A stretch of 64,000 nt of DNA from Fuerstiella sp. (GCA_029245955.1 JAQWOH010000043.1:1-64000), one strand, 5' to 3'; shown: positions 55,237-64,000, counted from the stretch's first letter. Notes: generated from the sequence alone by a model not told the origin. Made by a program: numbers and translations.

Positions 55237-55735
55237 GAACCTCTCCTGGCCTCAAGGCCGGATCGACCAGTATCACTCCCATGATGTCATCGTGATAGGG
55301 TCGGTAGCCGCACAACGGGTCGACCTCCAGCGGATAGGAGCCAGCCGCCTGAGTCTCGAAGTGCACGGTATTTTCAAGTCCCGGAATGGCAACGCCTTTC
55401 AGATTTCCCGGCGCAAACGTGTAAATGTAGTCGTCACTGCGCAAAATAAAATCGACGGGCGTATGTGGTGGCAACACCAGTTGATGATACCAAAACAGAT
55501 CATCATTCGTATCAGAAATTCCATCCGGGCCCGGGCTCAGAAACCGCCAGGAGAAATCCAGACCATGGACAACGATCTCAATCGGTTGACCGGCATCCGC
55601 CAGCGTGATCGTGTCGGCTAAACCGCCGGTTGACACTGACCGACGAAATCGCCATACGCCGCTGAGACTGATGGCGATCAGTAGAACGGTGACAGTTCCC
55701 GTGCGGAATGAAAGCATCGAACCCGGCATTTGCAC
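55205..55735 (-). CDS. COX2-like cupredoxin with degenerate copper site
   Basis: 176 residues: an N-terminal membrane span (TGTVTVLLIAISLSGVWRF) and a cupredoxin domain with COX2-like order (LDFSWRFLSPGPDG, LVLPPHTPVDFILRSDDYIY, TFAPGNLKGVAIPG, AAGSYPLEVDPLCGYRPYHD, DIMG). In oxidase subunit II, CuA is held by two His, two Cys, a Glu and a Met. Here the first His of the xHSF segment is replaced (DYIYTF), only one Cys remains (C142), and the following His (H148) and Met (M152) are shifted by two residues. It may bind a single copper or none. The exact start (55735, 55729 or 55717) is not decided by a clear ribosome binding site. First gene of a leftward group. Confidence 0.8.
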   Translation of the reverse strand: MQMPGSMLSFRTGTVTVLLIAISLSGVWRFRRSVSTGGLADTITLADAGQPIEIVVHGLDFSWRFLSPGPDGISDTNDDLFWYHQLVLPPHTPVDFILRSDDYIYTFAPGNLKGVAIPGLENTVHFETQAAGSYPLEVDPLCGYRPYHDDIMGVILVDPALRPGEVHEGGRVAGPD

Positions 55736-55997
55736 TACGTAACTTCAACATAAAATTTGTGCGTGATGACGATCATCTCGGCACACTTCACTTCGGTGCA
55801 TACTCGACACTGCCGCCGAATTGTACAAGTGCAGAGAATTCACGCACGATCGGTGGTTGCGTCGCTTCATGTGTCGTTCCTGTGAACAGATGGCAGGCAC
55901 GGGCAGCAAAAGATTGCATGTGTCGCGTCACTGAGATACGATCATACCGTCACTGCTCGGGTGCTGCACCGCCAACGTATCGTCTACGAGTTCGCCC

Positions 55998-57416
55998 ATG
56001 CGCAACAGTTACGTTCCATCCGCCCGAACGGTCTGCCGACGTCAGTTCCTGCACCACAGCGGACTGACTTCAGTCGGGCTATCCGCCGCTCAGCTTGCGA
56101 GGCTGCGTGGCCTTTCGGCCAGTGATACCCGATCAAGCAGACACCGAGCAAATTCGTGCGTCTTCATCTTTTTGTTTGGCGGCCCCAGTCACATTGACCT
56201 GTGGGACATGAAACCTGCGGCTCCGACGGAAATTCGCGGTGAGTTTCAACCGATCGCCACCAGCGTGCCAGGCATAAACGTCTGTGAACACCTGCCGTTG
56301 ATTGCTCTACAGACGGACAAGCTCTGCCTGCTGCGCTCCATGACACACCGCATGCCTGTCCATGGTCCGGCATGCAGCGAAATTTATACCGGACGTCCGT
56401 ACTTCGGCCCGCCTGTCACTGATCAGGCGACACCGGAAGACTGGCCCTCGCTGTCGTCGCTCGTGAGCCAGTTCGGTAACGACCAAGGCAGTCTGCCGGA
56501 GGCTGCGGTGCTGCCATGGTACACACAGTTTGTCGGACAGGATCGTAGAATTGCAGGACAGACCGGAGGTCGCATGGGAGACCACTTCGACCCGTTTCTG
56601 GTGGAAGGTGATCCCACACATGCAGACTTCGACGTGCAGGGACTGCAGTTGCCCAATGACGTCAACGCGGATCGCTTCAAAGCCCGGAAGAAATTTCGCC
56701 GCGGACTTGAAACTCAGTCCGGGGAAAACCTGCAGCACCTCGAAAACGTGCGTTTGCTGGAAGCAAGATATTCCGCAGCCGAAAAACTGATTGATGCCTC
56801 ACGTGCACAATCCGCCTTTTCGCTGCAGCACGAGTCGTCCGTGAGTCGGGATCGTTATGGTCGAACGAAGTTTGGACAAAGCCTGCTGCTGGCGCGTCGT
56901 CTTGTCGAAGCTGGTATGTCAATGATCACCGTCAACTGGGACGATGAAAGCAGAGTCAACAAGGTGTCGCCTCACTGGGACACCCACGATGAAAACTTTT
57001 CACGTCTCAGCAAAGACTTGTGTCCGGTTTTTGACCGTGCCTTTGCGGCGTTCATTCAGGACCTGCAGGACCGCGGACTGTTGGAGACAACGATGGTTGT
57101 CGCCGTTGGCGAGTTTGGCAGGACTCCCAGAATCGGTCGTATCACACAAAACGGCATGACAAAGCCAACTGGCCGTGACCACTGGCCTCACGCTTTTACC
57201 GCTCTGCTGGCCGGCGGAGGCGTCGGTGGAGGTCAGGTGTATGGAACCACCACGTCGACCGGTGGCTATGTGGACGACAATCCGGTCACTCCCGCAGATC
57301 TGACAGCCACAATTCTAAGACATCTGGGGGTCGATCCACATCAGGAATGGTTCGACCGGTTTCAGCGCGTGCGGAGACGATTAAGTGAGGGCAATCCGGT
57401 CCCGAATCTCGGTTAG
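55998..57416 (+). CDS. DUF1501 protein, second copy
   Basis: 472 residues. The leader has CRRQFLHHSGLTSVGLSAAQ, a Tat-like motif. The family core runs from CVFIFLFGGPSHIDLWDMKP through HRMPVHGPACSEIYTGRPYF, the helical segment with FGQSLLLARRLVEAGMSMIT, and VAVGEFGRTPRIG then GRDHWPHAFTALLAGGGVGG near the end. The order matches the other DUF1501 (10637) but similarity is distant, and unlike that gene it has no DUF1549/DUF1553 partner beside it. It is transcribed away from the cupredoxin gene across a 262-base gap, which must hold both promoters. Confidence 0.93.
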   Translation: MRNSYVPSARTVCRRQFLHHSGLTSVGLSAAQLARLRGLSASDTRSSRHRANSCVFIFLFGGPSHIDLWDMKPAAPTEIRGEFQPIATSVPGINVCEHLPLIALQTDKLCLLRSMTHRMPVHGPACSEIYTGRPYFGPPVTDQATPEDWPSLSSLVSQFGNDQGSLPEAAVLPWYTQFVGQDRRIAGQTGGRMGDHFDPFLVEGDPTHADFDVQGLQLPNDVNADRFKARKKFRRGLETQSGENLQHLENVRLLEARYSAAEKLIDASRAQSAFSLQHESSVSRDRYGRTKFGQSLLLARRLVEAGMSMITVNWDDESRVNKVSPHWDTHDENFSRLSKDLCPVFDRAFAAFIQDLQDRGLLETTMVVAVGEFGRTPRIGRITQNGMTKPTGRDHWPHAFTALLAGGGVGGGQVYGTTTSTGGYVDDNPVTPADLTATILRHLGVDPHQEWFDRFQRVRRRLSEGNPVPNLG

Positions 57417-57899
57417 TCGCATTCACCACCGCACTCTCGGTAATGACGATCTCATTCGCTCGTCATCCGGGAACGGTCGCGATGAAATCGAACGTTTTTT
57501 GAATGTCTGGCCGTGAGCCCCCGAAAACGGGCGGCTAGCTGCCAGTTGTGGTGAAAAACAGCACTTGCCGACGTAATCACTGAATCCTGGAAACACGCCA
57601 ATCACAACGTTCTCACGTGTCTGGTTTGAATCCACCGTGTGAGATGCCGATACTCCCTGCACCCTGGAAATCGGAATCAGGGTATCAACCCTTTCCTTTT
57701 TGTTGGTTCCCGGCAACACTGCTGGACTTCACGGACAGCGGCCGACTATACTCCTCGGCTCGATGCTGCCAAAATAATATACATTTGTTCACCTCCGTTT
57801 TGATGTTGATGTCTTGGGAGCGACGTTCGGAGTTGGAACATTCATTTCTGACCGGCAGCTCGAATAATTGAGGGCGATGCCCTCGCCAGGTGAAAAAAT
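57417..57899 (+). other. Intergenic region ahead of rpmI
   Basis: No infC or other gene is seen in these 483 bases, although infC usually precedes rpmI. TATACT near 57747 and AATAATATAC near 57774 could be -10 elements, but I find no convincing -35 box. GGTG at 57886-57890 may serve as ribosome binding site. Confidence 0.5.
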
Positions 57900-58100
57900 A
57901 TGCCAAAGCAAAAAACTCACAAAGGGATGAAACGTCGCTTTAAGATCACGGCGTCGGGAAAAGCGAAGCACCGTAGCGCATTTCGTGGTCATCTGTTGAG
58001 CGGCAAGCCCGCCAAACGAAAGCGAAATCTGCGGAATGGCGGTATCTCTGAGGGCAAAGATGCGAAAAACATCATTGAAGCTCTTCGTCCGTCTCTGTAG
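57900..58100 (+). CDS. rpmI: Ribosomal protein bL35
   Basis: 66 residues, normal for bL35: [20 protein letters not shown], then [17 protein letters not shown] and the basic RKRNLRNGG. It is a large-subunit ribosomal protein. rplT follows after 182 bases, a wider gap than usual. No infC precedes it. Confidence 0.97.
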   Translation: MPKQKTHKGMKRRFKITASGKAKHRSAFRGHLLSGKPAKRKRNLRNGGISEGKDAKNIIEALRPSL

Positions 58101-58282
58101 TTGAGCATTTTCGTGAAAATATGTTGTGGCTGAGTCAATTTCGGCCATGAATGCGACTGGCTGCTCAGGTGCGAGCATCAGTCCCAATTGTCTGAGGCAC
58201 CAGCCTCCTAAGATCCCATACCAGAATCCACGGTATCAAACGTCTCAAAATGTCGTACCGGGCCTGGTCGAAAGACTGAATC

Positions 58283-58648
58283 ATGCGTGTCAGAATCGGA
58301 AAAGCCCGCCGTCGCTCCAAAAAGCGTTTGTTTAAGGAAGCTCGCGGTAACGTAGGTGGTCGCAGCAAACTGTTACGAACCGTCAAAGAGACGATCATTC
58401 GTTCACGGGCCTATGCGTTCCGTGACCGACGAGTACGCAAGCGAATGTTCCGTCAGCTGTGGATCATTCGATTGACGGCCGCCTGTCGGGAACGAGGTAT
58501 TTCCTACTCACAGTTCATTCATGGGCTGCATCTGGCAGGGATCGAGCTGAACCGCAAGTCTCTGAGCGAACTGGCAATCGTACACCCTCAGGTTTTTGAC
58601 GAGGTTGTCGCGGCGGTCAAATCTGCGAAGTCGGCCGCGGTTGCCTGA
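58283..58648 (+). CDS. rplT: Ribosomal protein bL20
   Basis: 121 residues: [40 protein letters not shown], and [20 protein letters not shown], then [20 protein letters not shown] and [16 protein letters not shown]. It binds 23S rRNA early in large-subunit assembly. In many bacteria bL20 also represses its own operon. A clear terminator (58674-58706) lies 25 bases after the stop. Confidence 0.97.
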   Translation: MRVRIGKARRRSKKRLFKEARGNVGGRSKLLRTVKETIIRSRAYAFRDRRVRKRMFRQLWIIRLTAACRERGISYSQFIHGLHLAGIELNRKSLSELAIVHPQVFDEVVAAVKSAKSAAVA

Positions 58649-58673
58649 GGCTTCCGGGAATCGGTGATAACAG

Positions 58674-58706
58674 CGAGAAACTTGCTCACAGGTTTCTCGT
58701 TTTTTT
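58674..58706 (+). terminator. Rho-independent terminator after rplT
   Basis: CGAGAAAC (58674-58681) pairs with GTTTCTCG (58692-58699) around a 10-base loop, followed directly by seven T. It would end the rpmI-rplT message before pheS, or act as an attenuator if read-through is regulated. Confidence 0.85.
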
Positions 58707-58902
58707 ATGCGCAACAGAACGAATTCGAATACACAGTGGCACCGTCAGCCACAATAACACGTATGGATGCGACAATCCCTGCGGTTTGCAGGCTTGGTGC
58801 GGCTGCTCATGGGCGACTCCATTTGATTCGGCCAACATCCACATCGTTTAAACTACCAGACCACTATTATCCTAAGCGTCAAGTCGAGTCGGAGTTCGTA
58901 AA

Positions 58903-59910
58903 TTGGATATTTTGAAAGCATTCCGTGACTACCAGGAAGCCGCCACTGCGGCCATTGCCGGCGCAGCTACAGCGGAAGAACTGGAACAGGTTCGCATCGC
59001 GTACCTGGGTCAGAAAAAGGGAAAACTGCGTGAGCTTCAAGGTCTCGTCGGCAGAGCCAGTAAAGAAGAGAAGCCCCTGGTCGGCAAGACGTTCAACGAA
59101 GTCCGCACGCAGGTAACCGCACAGCTTGAGCAGCGAATTTCGGGACTCAGCCAGCGCAGCGAGTCCGCGATAAGCGACTTCGACCCGACGCTGCCGGGGC
59201 AACTGCCACCACTGGGCGCCGTACATCCGATCACTCGGACCATCGCTCACTTCCGTGAGTTAATGGGACGTTTTGGATTCGACGTTGTGGAAGGTCCGGA
59301 AATCGAAGATGAACGACACAACTTCGACGCACTGAACATCCCGGAGGACCATCCGGCGCGTGACCCGCTTGATAATTTCTACATTGCCACCGCCGCAAAG
59401 ACGGCAGGCGGACCAATTCTGCTGCGGAGTCAGACGTCAACCGTTCAGATCCGCACGATGGAGGCAGTGAAACCACCGGTTCGTATCGTATCGTTGGGAC
59501 GTGTATATCGACCGGATACGATGGATGCCACGCATTCCTGTATGTTCCACCAGATGGAGGGGCTGATGGTCGACACGAACGTCACAATGGCTCAGCTGAA
59601 GACGCTACTCAGCCTGTTTGCTCGTTCGTTTCTGGGACCGGACGTCGAGATCCGTTTTCGCCCGTCGTTCTTTCCCTTCACTGAGCCTTCAGTGGAGGTT
59701 GACATGAAGTGGGGAGACTCGTGGATGGAGGTGGGTGGTGCGGGTATGGTGGACCCGAACGTCTTCCGGGCGGTGGGGTATGCCCCCGATGAAGTGTCGG
59801 GATTCGCGTTTGGTCTGGGCATTGAACGCTTCTGCATGAAGCATTACGAAGTCGACGATATCCGTCGTTTCTATGAGAACGACGTGAGGTTTCTGAAGCA
59901 GTTCGCTTAG
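58903..59910 (+). CDS. pheS: Phenylalanyl-tRNA synthetase alpha subunit
   Basis: 335 residues. The start is a TTG at 58903, decided by GGAG at 58891-58894 with eight bases spacing and by the family N-terminus ([12 protein letters not shown]). An N-terminal coiled coil (about 1-90) binds tRNA. Class II core motifs follow: [60 protein letters not shown] (motif 2 region), [17 protein letters not shown], and [20 protein letters not shown] (motif 3). It charges tRNA-Phe as an alpha2-beta2 enzyme. pheT, which usually follows, is absent: the next gene lies on the opposite strand. Confidence 0.96.
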   Translation: MDILKAFRDYQEAATAAIAGAATAEELEQVRIAYLGQKKGKLRELQGLVGRASKEEKPLVGKTFNEVRTQVTAQLEQRISGLSQRSESAISDFDPTLPGQLPPLGAVHPITRTIAHFRELMGRFGFDVVEGPEIEDERHNFDALNIPEDHPARDPLDNFYIATAAKTAGGPILLRSQTSTVQIRTMEAVKPPVRIVSLGRVYRPDTMDATHSCMFHQMEGLMVDTNVTMAQLKTLLSLFARSFLGPDVEIRFRPSFFPFTEPSVEVDMKWGDSWMEVGGAGMVDPNVFRAVGYAPDEVSGFAFGLGIERFCMKHYEVDDIRRFYENDVRFLKQFA

Positions 59911-60010
59911 TCGTTGCTGCAGGACACGGCGGAAATCACGTTTGCAGCCCCCGTGGCTTTGCCACAAACTCTGCCGCCAGCCTCCTGGAAGACAGCAGAG
60001 GCTGGTTCTG

Positions 60011-60472
60011 TCAGCTTTTCAGGTTCAGCGGACCCTGACAAAACCGGCAGGCGACATTCTGTCCGACAAACTGGGCGCTTGCACGAATTTCCGTGGAGCA
60101 ATGAGGGCAGGTGGCATACATCGCAAGACGTTCGACATCTTTGTCGTATTCAAAACCGTGGTTGCAGTGCCGACACTGCACTGTCGCCCCCACGTATTTC
60201 GCGTTGATTCTGAGCTCTTCCTGACAGCCGCCACACCGAACAAAGTGTCCTCTGGCCTTAGCCGTCTTCATTTCCCGAATCTCAGGCAGGGGCACAAATG
60301 CCGGGATTTCCACACTGTCTTCCGTCAGCTCCGTATTCAGCAACGCGCGGCACGTCATGCAATGCACGACATTGGCCGGCATGTCATCTCCACATTTGGG
60401 GCACGGTCCTCCCTGCCACGCACCCTTAATACCACGGAATTCGTTAGACATGTTGAAGACACTCGAAGTCAT
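60011..60472 (-). CDS. Zinc-ribbon protein with three CxxC pairs
   Basis: 153 residues from the ATG at 60472, which is preceded by GGTGGGG; an ATG at 60487 is also possible. Three zinc-ribbon units are visible: CPKCGDDMPANVVHCMTC (near the N-terminus), CGGCQEELRINAKYVG with CRHC, and CPHCSTEIRASAQFVG with CRFC. The second and third are similar to one another (xELRINAKYVGATVQCRHC and xEIRASAQFVGQNVACRFC). Such ribbons in planctomycetes often sit in front of membrane or kinase domains, but here they make up the whole protein. Cytoplasmic; may bind nucleic acid or protein. No operon partner. Confidence 0.82.
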   Translation of the reverse strand: MTSSVFNMSNEFRGIKGAWQGGPCPKCGDDMPANVVHCMTCRALLNTELTEDSVEIPAFVPLPEIREMKTAKARGHFVRCGGCQEELRINAKYVGATVQCRHCNHGFEYDKDVERLAMYATCPHCSTEIRASAQFVGQNVACRFCQGPLNLKS

Positions 60473-60487
60473 ATCCCCACCCTGCAT

Positions 60488-61048
60488 ACTGCCTGTCTGT
60501 GTACAAATGCGTCACCCCTGTATCAGAATAGGGCACGAAAGAAGCCACAGAGGTGTGAGTGTTGTAAAACACTCTATAATCGAAAATAGATGTAGAACCT
60601 ATCAAGACACGAGCATTGCCGGTGGATTTTGTTCATCGCAAACAAAGCCCGGAGCACCTGCGTACAATCTTCCGATTAAGTCGTTCGATCGTCACCACCG
60701 AATGGATCTTACCAGTATGCAAACAGTGCGCCGGATCGCATTCTGAGAACAGAAATCCTGTAATTTCAGGGGGGGCTCGGTCAGGTCAGGTGTTGCCTGT
60801 ACCGGCCTAAATCCGAGGCAAAATCGTATCCAGGATCGTAAAAGGGCCGAATACCGTATATTTTGAGACTAAGACGGTATCGGCCGCGAGCGGGTCACAG
60901 GATCCAACAAGTATCTCATTCTCGACCGCGATTCTGTATTTGCTGTGTCATTATGTCGACAGCAACGATCGTACTCTGTGAACAAATCGCAGGTTGGGCG
61001 TTTGCCTTTTTCTATTAAGACCACACGTTCAGGCTTTTGGACGCAATC
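60488..61048. other. Intergenic region between divergent genes
   Basis: It holds the promoters of the zinc-ribbon gene (minus) and the sigma54 activator gene (plus). A perfect TATAAT is at 60575-60580 on the plus strand, but without a good -35 box. No coding region is supported. Confidence 0.45.
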
Positions 61049-63058
61049 ATGGCAGAAACGTCGGAAGACGACACCAATCAGGAAGCCTTCCTCCTTAGCT
61101 GGGACGGAACGACGTGGCGAGATGTGGTGCGATTGCACCAGGGACAGGTCATAACAGTTGGCAGATCCGCAACAAATAAGCTGGTGCTGCATGACGATGC
61201 GTGCAGCCGAAATCACTGTGAAGTGTTTCACTCGGACGGTGTTTGGCAGGTTCGCGACCTGGAAAGCCGCAACGGAACACTGGTCAATGAACATCCAGTT
61301 GAGGGCAACCTGAAACTCAGGCCAGGCGACGTGGTCTGTATCGGACAGTGTCGTCTGGCATTCACCACCAGCCTGGATTCACAGCCTCGGTTGCCGGACG
61401 CTGGCACAAACGTGACAGAACGAGAAACGTCGCTGTCAGCGAGTGCCACACCTCACGAAGAACCGCCCATTCTGCATCGGTCCATTGTACCACAGTTCCT
61501 CACCGCTGAGGCCCCCCCCGGACGGCAGTCCGGTCATGAGAAGGAACTTGCCAGACTCTATCGCCTTGGCCTCGAAATGGGGGCTGCAGAAACTCGGCAG
61601 CAGTTGACGGAAGTCGTCCTTAAGAGCCTGGCTGCAGAGACGGTGGCGGACATCTCGGCAGTGCTGCTGGCTCGCCCCAATGCTGCGGAAAGTGTCGCTC
61701 CGGCGGACTTGCTGGTGGTGGCCTATGACAGTCGAAAAGACCTGCCGTACAGACGCGTTTCAGACAACCTCTCACGTGTTGTGTTATCAAGTCGAGAAGC
61801 GGTTCTGGCGCGCGACGTGGAAGACGATCAGCAACTGGCCGTCTTTGACAGCCTCGGCGAAATGCGAGCCATGAGCGTGATATGTGCGCCCATTCATTGT
61901 GACGATCAGGTTCGAGGCCTGGTTCATCTGTATGCGACGAATCCGGATAATGCACTGGACAAGCACGACCTGGAGTACACCCTGGCTGTCGCACGACAGC
62001 TCGCGCTGGCCCTGGACCATCTCAGCGAACGTGATTCGCTCAAGTCAGGACTCGCTCAAGCCAGAAACGTCAACAAGTCGCTGCGGCAGCACTTTGACAC
62101 TGAGTTCAAGCTGATCGGCGACAGCTCTGCCATGACGGATCTGCGTGAGAAGATTGTGCTGATTGCTGAGACACATGCCAACGTTTTGATACGTGGCGAG
62201 AGCGGATGCGGCAAGGAACTGATCGCTCGCAACATCCACTTCAACAGCCCGCGACGGGAAGGACCGTTCGTCTGCCTGAACTGCGCGGCACTCAACGAAA
62301 ACCTTCTGGAAAGCGAATTATTTGGTCACGAAAAAGGTGCCTTCACCGGAGCATCTGACCGCAAGATCGGACGTTTTGAACAGGCCCACCAGGGAACGTT
62401 GTTCCTGGATGAAGTCGGCGAGATGAGTACGGCGATCCAGGCGAAGTTTCTCAGAGCACTGGAAGGACATCCCTTCGAGCGAATTGGCGGCCGCAAACCG
62501 ATTGAGGTCGATGTCCGCATCGTCGCGGCCACGAACAAGGATCTGGAAGAAGCCGTGGAAGGTGGAGACTTTCGAAAGGACCTCTATTTCCGACTGCACG
62601 TGGCAGAATTGATCGCTCGACCGTTACGGGAGCGTCCGGACGACATTCCGATTCTGGCTGAATTTTTCCTGCAAAAATTCGTGGAGAAAACCGGGCGCGT
62701 GATTTCCGGCTATTCTGAAGACGCACAGTCGTTGCTGACCAGCTACGACTGGCCAGGCAATGTCCGTGAGCTGCAAAACACGATCGAACGCACTGTTATT
62801 CTGTGTCGCAACGAGATCATCCGTGGAACAGATGTCCAGTTATCTTCATTTGCCAGTCGACTGTCGTCTCAGCCAACACTGCCTGCCGCCACTGTGAACT
62901 ACCACGAAATGTCGCTGAGTGACGTGGAACGCGATCATATTCTGGCAACGCTGGATTTTACCGATTGGAATAAGTCGCAGGCAGCACAGATTCTGGGCAT
63001 CGAACGCTCAACTCTGGACCGGAAACTGAAACGATACCACGTGTCAAGACCAGAATAG
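61049..63058 (+). CDS. Sigma54-dependent activator with FHA and GAF sensor domains
   Basis: 669 residues from the ATG at 61049 (a TTG at 61037 is possible). The N-terminal FHA domain (about 10-105) has VGRSATNKLVL, CSRNHCEV and RDLESRNGTLVNEH, the phosphothreonine-binding loops. A GAF domain (about 165-320) follows, with RLYRLGLEMGAAETRQQLTE at its start. The AAA+ sigma54-interaction domain (about 345-580) has Walker A GESGCGKELIARN, the GAFTGA loop and LFLDEVGEM, with RALREL-like arginine fingers. A Fis-type helix-turn-helix ends the protein (DWNKSQAAQILGIERSTLDR). It would activate sigma54 promoters in response to a phosphoprotein and a small ligand. No kinase gene is adjacent; the target is unknown. 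Confidence 0.95.
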   Translation: MAETSEDDTNQEAFLLSWDGTTWRDVVRLHQGQVITVGRSATNKLVLHDDACSRNHCEVFHSDGVWQVRDLESRNGTLVNEHPVEGNLKLRPGDVVCIGQCRLAFTTSLDSQPRLPDAGTNVTERETSLSASATPHEEPPILHRSIVPQFLTAEAPPGRQSGHEKELARLYRLGLEMGAAETRQQLTEVVLKSLAAETVADISAVLLARPNAAESVAPADLLVVAYDSRKDLPYRRVSDNLSRVVLSSREAVLARDVEDDQQLAVFDSLGEMRAMSVICAPIHCDDQVRGLVHLYATNPDNALDKHDLEYTLAVARQLALALDHLSERDSLKSGLAQARNVNKSLRQHFDTEFKLIGDSSAMTDLREKIVLIAETHANVLIRGESGCGKELIARNIHFNSPRREGPFVCLNCAALNENLLESELFGHEKGAFTGASDRKIGRFEQAHQGTLFLDEVGEMSTAIQAKFLRALEGHPFERIGGRKPIEVDVRIVAATNKDLEEAVEGGDFRKDLYFRLHVAELIARPLRERPDDIPILAEFFLQKFVEKTGRVISGYSEDAQSLLTSYDWPGNVRELQNTIERTVILCRNEIIRGTDVQLSSFASRLSSQPTLPAATVNYHEMSLSDVERDHILATLDFTDWNKSQAAQILGIERSTLDRKLKRYHVSRPE

Positions 63059-63357
63059 TTTTTCTAAAAAATCGCCTCAGTTCACTGGTTTTTCGGGGGC
63101 CCAGCGGCTGAGATACCAAGATAGCTCAAGCTTCCCCAGGAATCGTTATCCCGGATTGTTCTTTTTTGTTGACAATTCGCCACGCCGCTTCAAGAATCGG
63201 CGTCGAACGGATTTCACTGTCACTGAGTGTGTGTTTTCGGTTGTTGGTCCTGGAAGGCCAGGTAGACAACCAGCCGATTCAGGGCGGGCCATAGAGGGAG
63301 CCAATGGAATGGCGAAAGTTCAGCAACCTTGTGCTTTGCTAACATTGGAGCCATTGA

Positions 63358-63681
63358 ATGTCGTCGTTTTTAGCTGAGTTGGACGGAACTCTCGAATCAC
63401 TTTCAGCAATTGAAGGTTATGAGTTCCTAAGTGATTTGGACGCCGGGTTTGAAGAAGAACTGAAATCACTGGGAGTTGATCCCGGGGCACCAACGGCTGC
63501 CAAGCCGGGGTCAGAAGAAAAAGTGATGATGTTGGCCGCGCGTTACGCAGCTGGATTGCCGTTGTGGCACAACGATGACTGCTACGACCACGGTCCTGGC
63601 AGCGTTGGCAATCTGATTGTGGACAACAATATCGTAGTGGACGGAACGACTGCAGCAGACGAGCAATTTGACGTTGCCTGA
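63358..63681 (+). CDS. Small protein of unknown function
   Basis: 107 residues starting MSSFLAELDGTLESLSAIEG, an acidic helical N-terminal half, followed by KVMMLAARYAAGLPLWHNDD, then CYDHGPGSVGNLIVDNNIVV. No family is recognised. No leader, so probably cytoplasmic. The codon pattern and the hairpin 37 bases after the stop support a real gene. It lies 300 bases downstream of the sigma54 activator, in the same direction, and might be one of its targets, though I do not see a clear -24/-12 promoter. Confidence 0.6.
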   Translation: MSSFLAELDGTLESLSAIEGYEFLSDLDAGFEEELKSLGVDPGAPTAAKPGSEEKVMMLAARYAAGLPLWHNDDCYDHGPGSVGNLIVDNNIVVDGTTAADEQFDVA

Positions 63682-64000
63682 CTGAGCAGTACGACAGGCA
63701 ATCAGTCCCTAAGAAATAAAGGCACCCTGCCGGGCCTCGACAGGGTGCCTTATTCACAGGGTCAGCAGAGGTTGGTCCGTCGTCAATCTGCTCCACACAA
63801 GTGGAGCAGCCTGCGTCTTGATTCCGCTGCTGAATCCCGCTTCCCGGGCTCGCCGCATGTTCGTTGAACAAACATTGACACTGGCTTCCCGCACAGCAGC
63901 GTCGAATGCGGCGTTTCCTCAACACCTGTCCCCCGCACGTTCGTGCCGGAGAATCAAACGCAGAACAGTAGAATAAAAGCCGAAACACCTCTGCATCCGG
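63682..64000. other. Right edge, no complete gene
   Basis: It holds the hairpin at 63719-63751 and a shorter palindrome TGCTCCAC/GTGGAGCA (63789-63807). A long minus-strand open frame here overlaps the small gene and is rich in Cys and Arg; I regard it as non-coding. Confidence 0.45.
63719..63751. terminator. Hairpin, probable bidirectional terminator
   Basis: AAGGCACCCTG and CAGGGTGCCTT pair perfectly over 11 bases around an 11-base loop. On the minus strand it is followed by TTTATTTCTT, so it could end a leftward gene from beyond the window as well as the small gene at 63358. Confidence 0.75.

Noticed and set aside
63320-63988. Minus-strand open frame of 222 codons at the right edge
   Set aside because: Overlaps the better-supported small + strand gene and a hairpin; very rich in Cys and Arg, unlike a real protein here.
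1-64000. CRISPR arrays, tRNA or rRNA genes, insertion sequences, prophage genes
   Set aside because: Looked for on both strands; no regularly spaced repeats, T-loop patterns, transposase motifs or phage genes were seen.

Overview
The window looks like a chromosomal segment of a Planctomycetota bacterium of moderate GC, probably Planctomycetaceae and plausibly marine. The signs are family content typical of that phylum: several sulfatases, a DUF1549/DUF1553 cytochrome (PSD1 type), two DUF1501 proteins, a DUF1559 pseudopilin-like protein, several PQQ-type beta-propellers, FG-GAP/ASPIC-UnbV (CRTAC1-like) proteins, multihaem c-type cytochromes and DUF1080. Most products carry signal peptides, lipoboxes or Tat-like leaders, so this is mainly an exported catabolic and redox region.

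Layout. 1-7916: a + strand sulfatase array (one truncated by the window edge, one with EF-hands, two more) with a redoxin/haem/copper-monooxygenase protein inserted. 8249-12830: PSD1 cytochrome, DUF1501 protein and a SASA-type esterase. 12897-13399: a broken sigma factor joined to a WD40 tail. 13734-28006: a sulfatase, four PQQ propeller proteins (two with ankyrin modules), a second redoxin/haem/copper protein, an alpha/beta hydrolase, a frameshifted kelch protein and a double NIPSNAP protein. 28007-30017: gene debris. 30018-37183: IlvD-like dehydratase, DUF1080 protein, a small protein, oligopeptidase A and SthA. 38069-47819: a leftward operon of CRTAC1-like proteins, a seven-haem cytochrome with TPRs, a very large CRTAC1-ASPIC-TlpA-TPR protein and an LRR protein. 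48034-49131: a DUF1559 protein with its own promoter and terminator. 49560-55735: a second leftward group (degenerate COX2-like cupredoxin, beta-helix lipoprotein, SCO1-FG-GAP-ASPIC fusion, TPR protein). 55998-57416: DUF1501. 57900-59910: rpmI, rplT, pheS. 60011-63681: zinc-ribbon protein, FHA-GAF-sigma54 activator and a small unknown protein.

How the parts may fit: the left half would remove sulfate from and oxidise algal-type polysaccharide fragments at the cell surface, with PQQ and haem proteins handling electrons. The 38-56 kb half is an extracytoplasmic assembly of beta-propeller, thiol-redox (SCO, TlpA) and haem modules of unknown purpose.

The most striking observation is in the large protein at 39055-42732. 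Its frame is interrupted by one in-frame UGA (40888-40890), followed at once by a hairpin (40860-40876) whose apical sequence AGGUC and distance resemble the E. coli fdhF SECIS. It is a candidate selenoprotein of a family I do not know to be one. The caution is that four other places in the window show single-base frame breaks, so sequence error or decay must be excluded.
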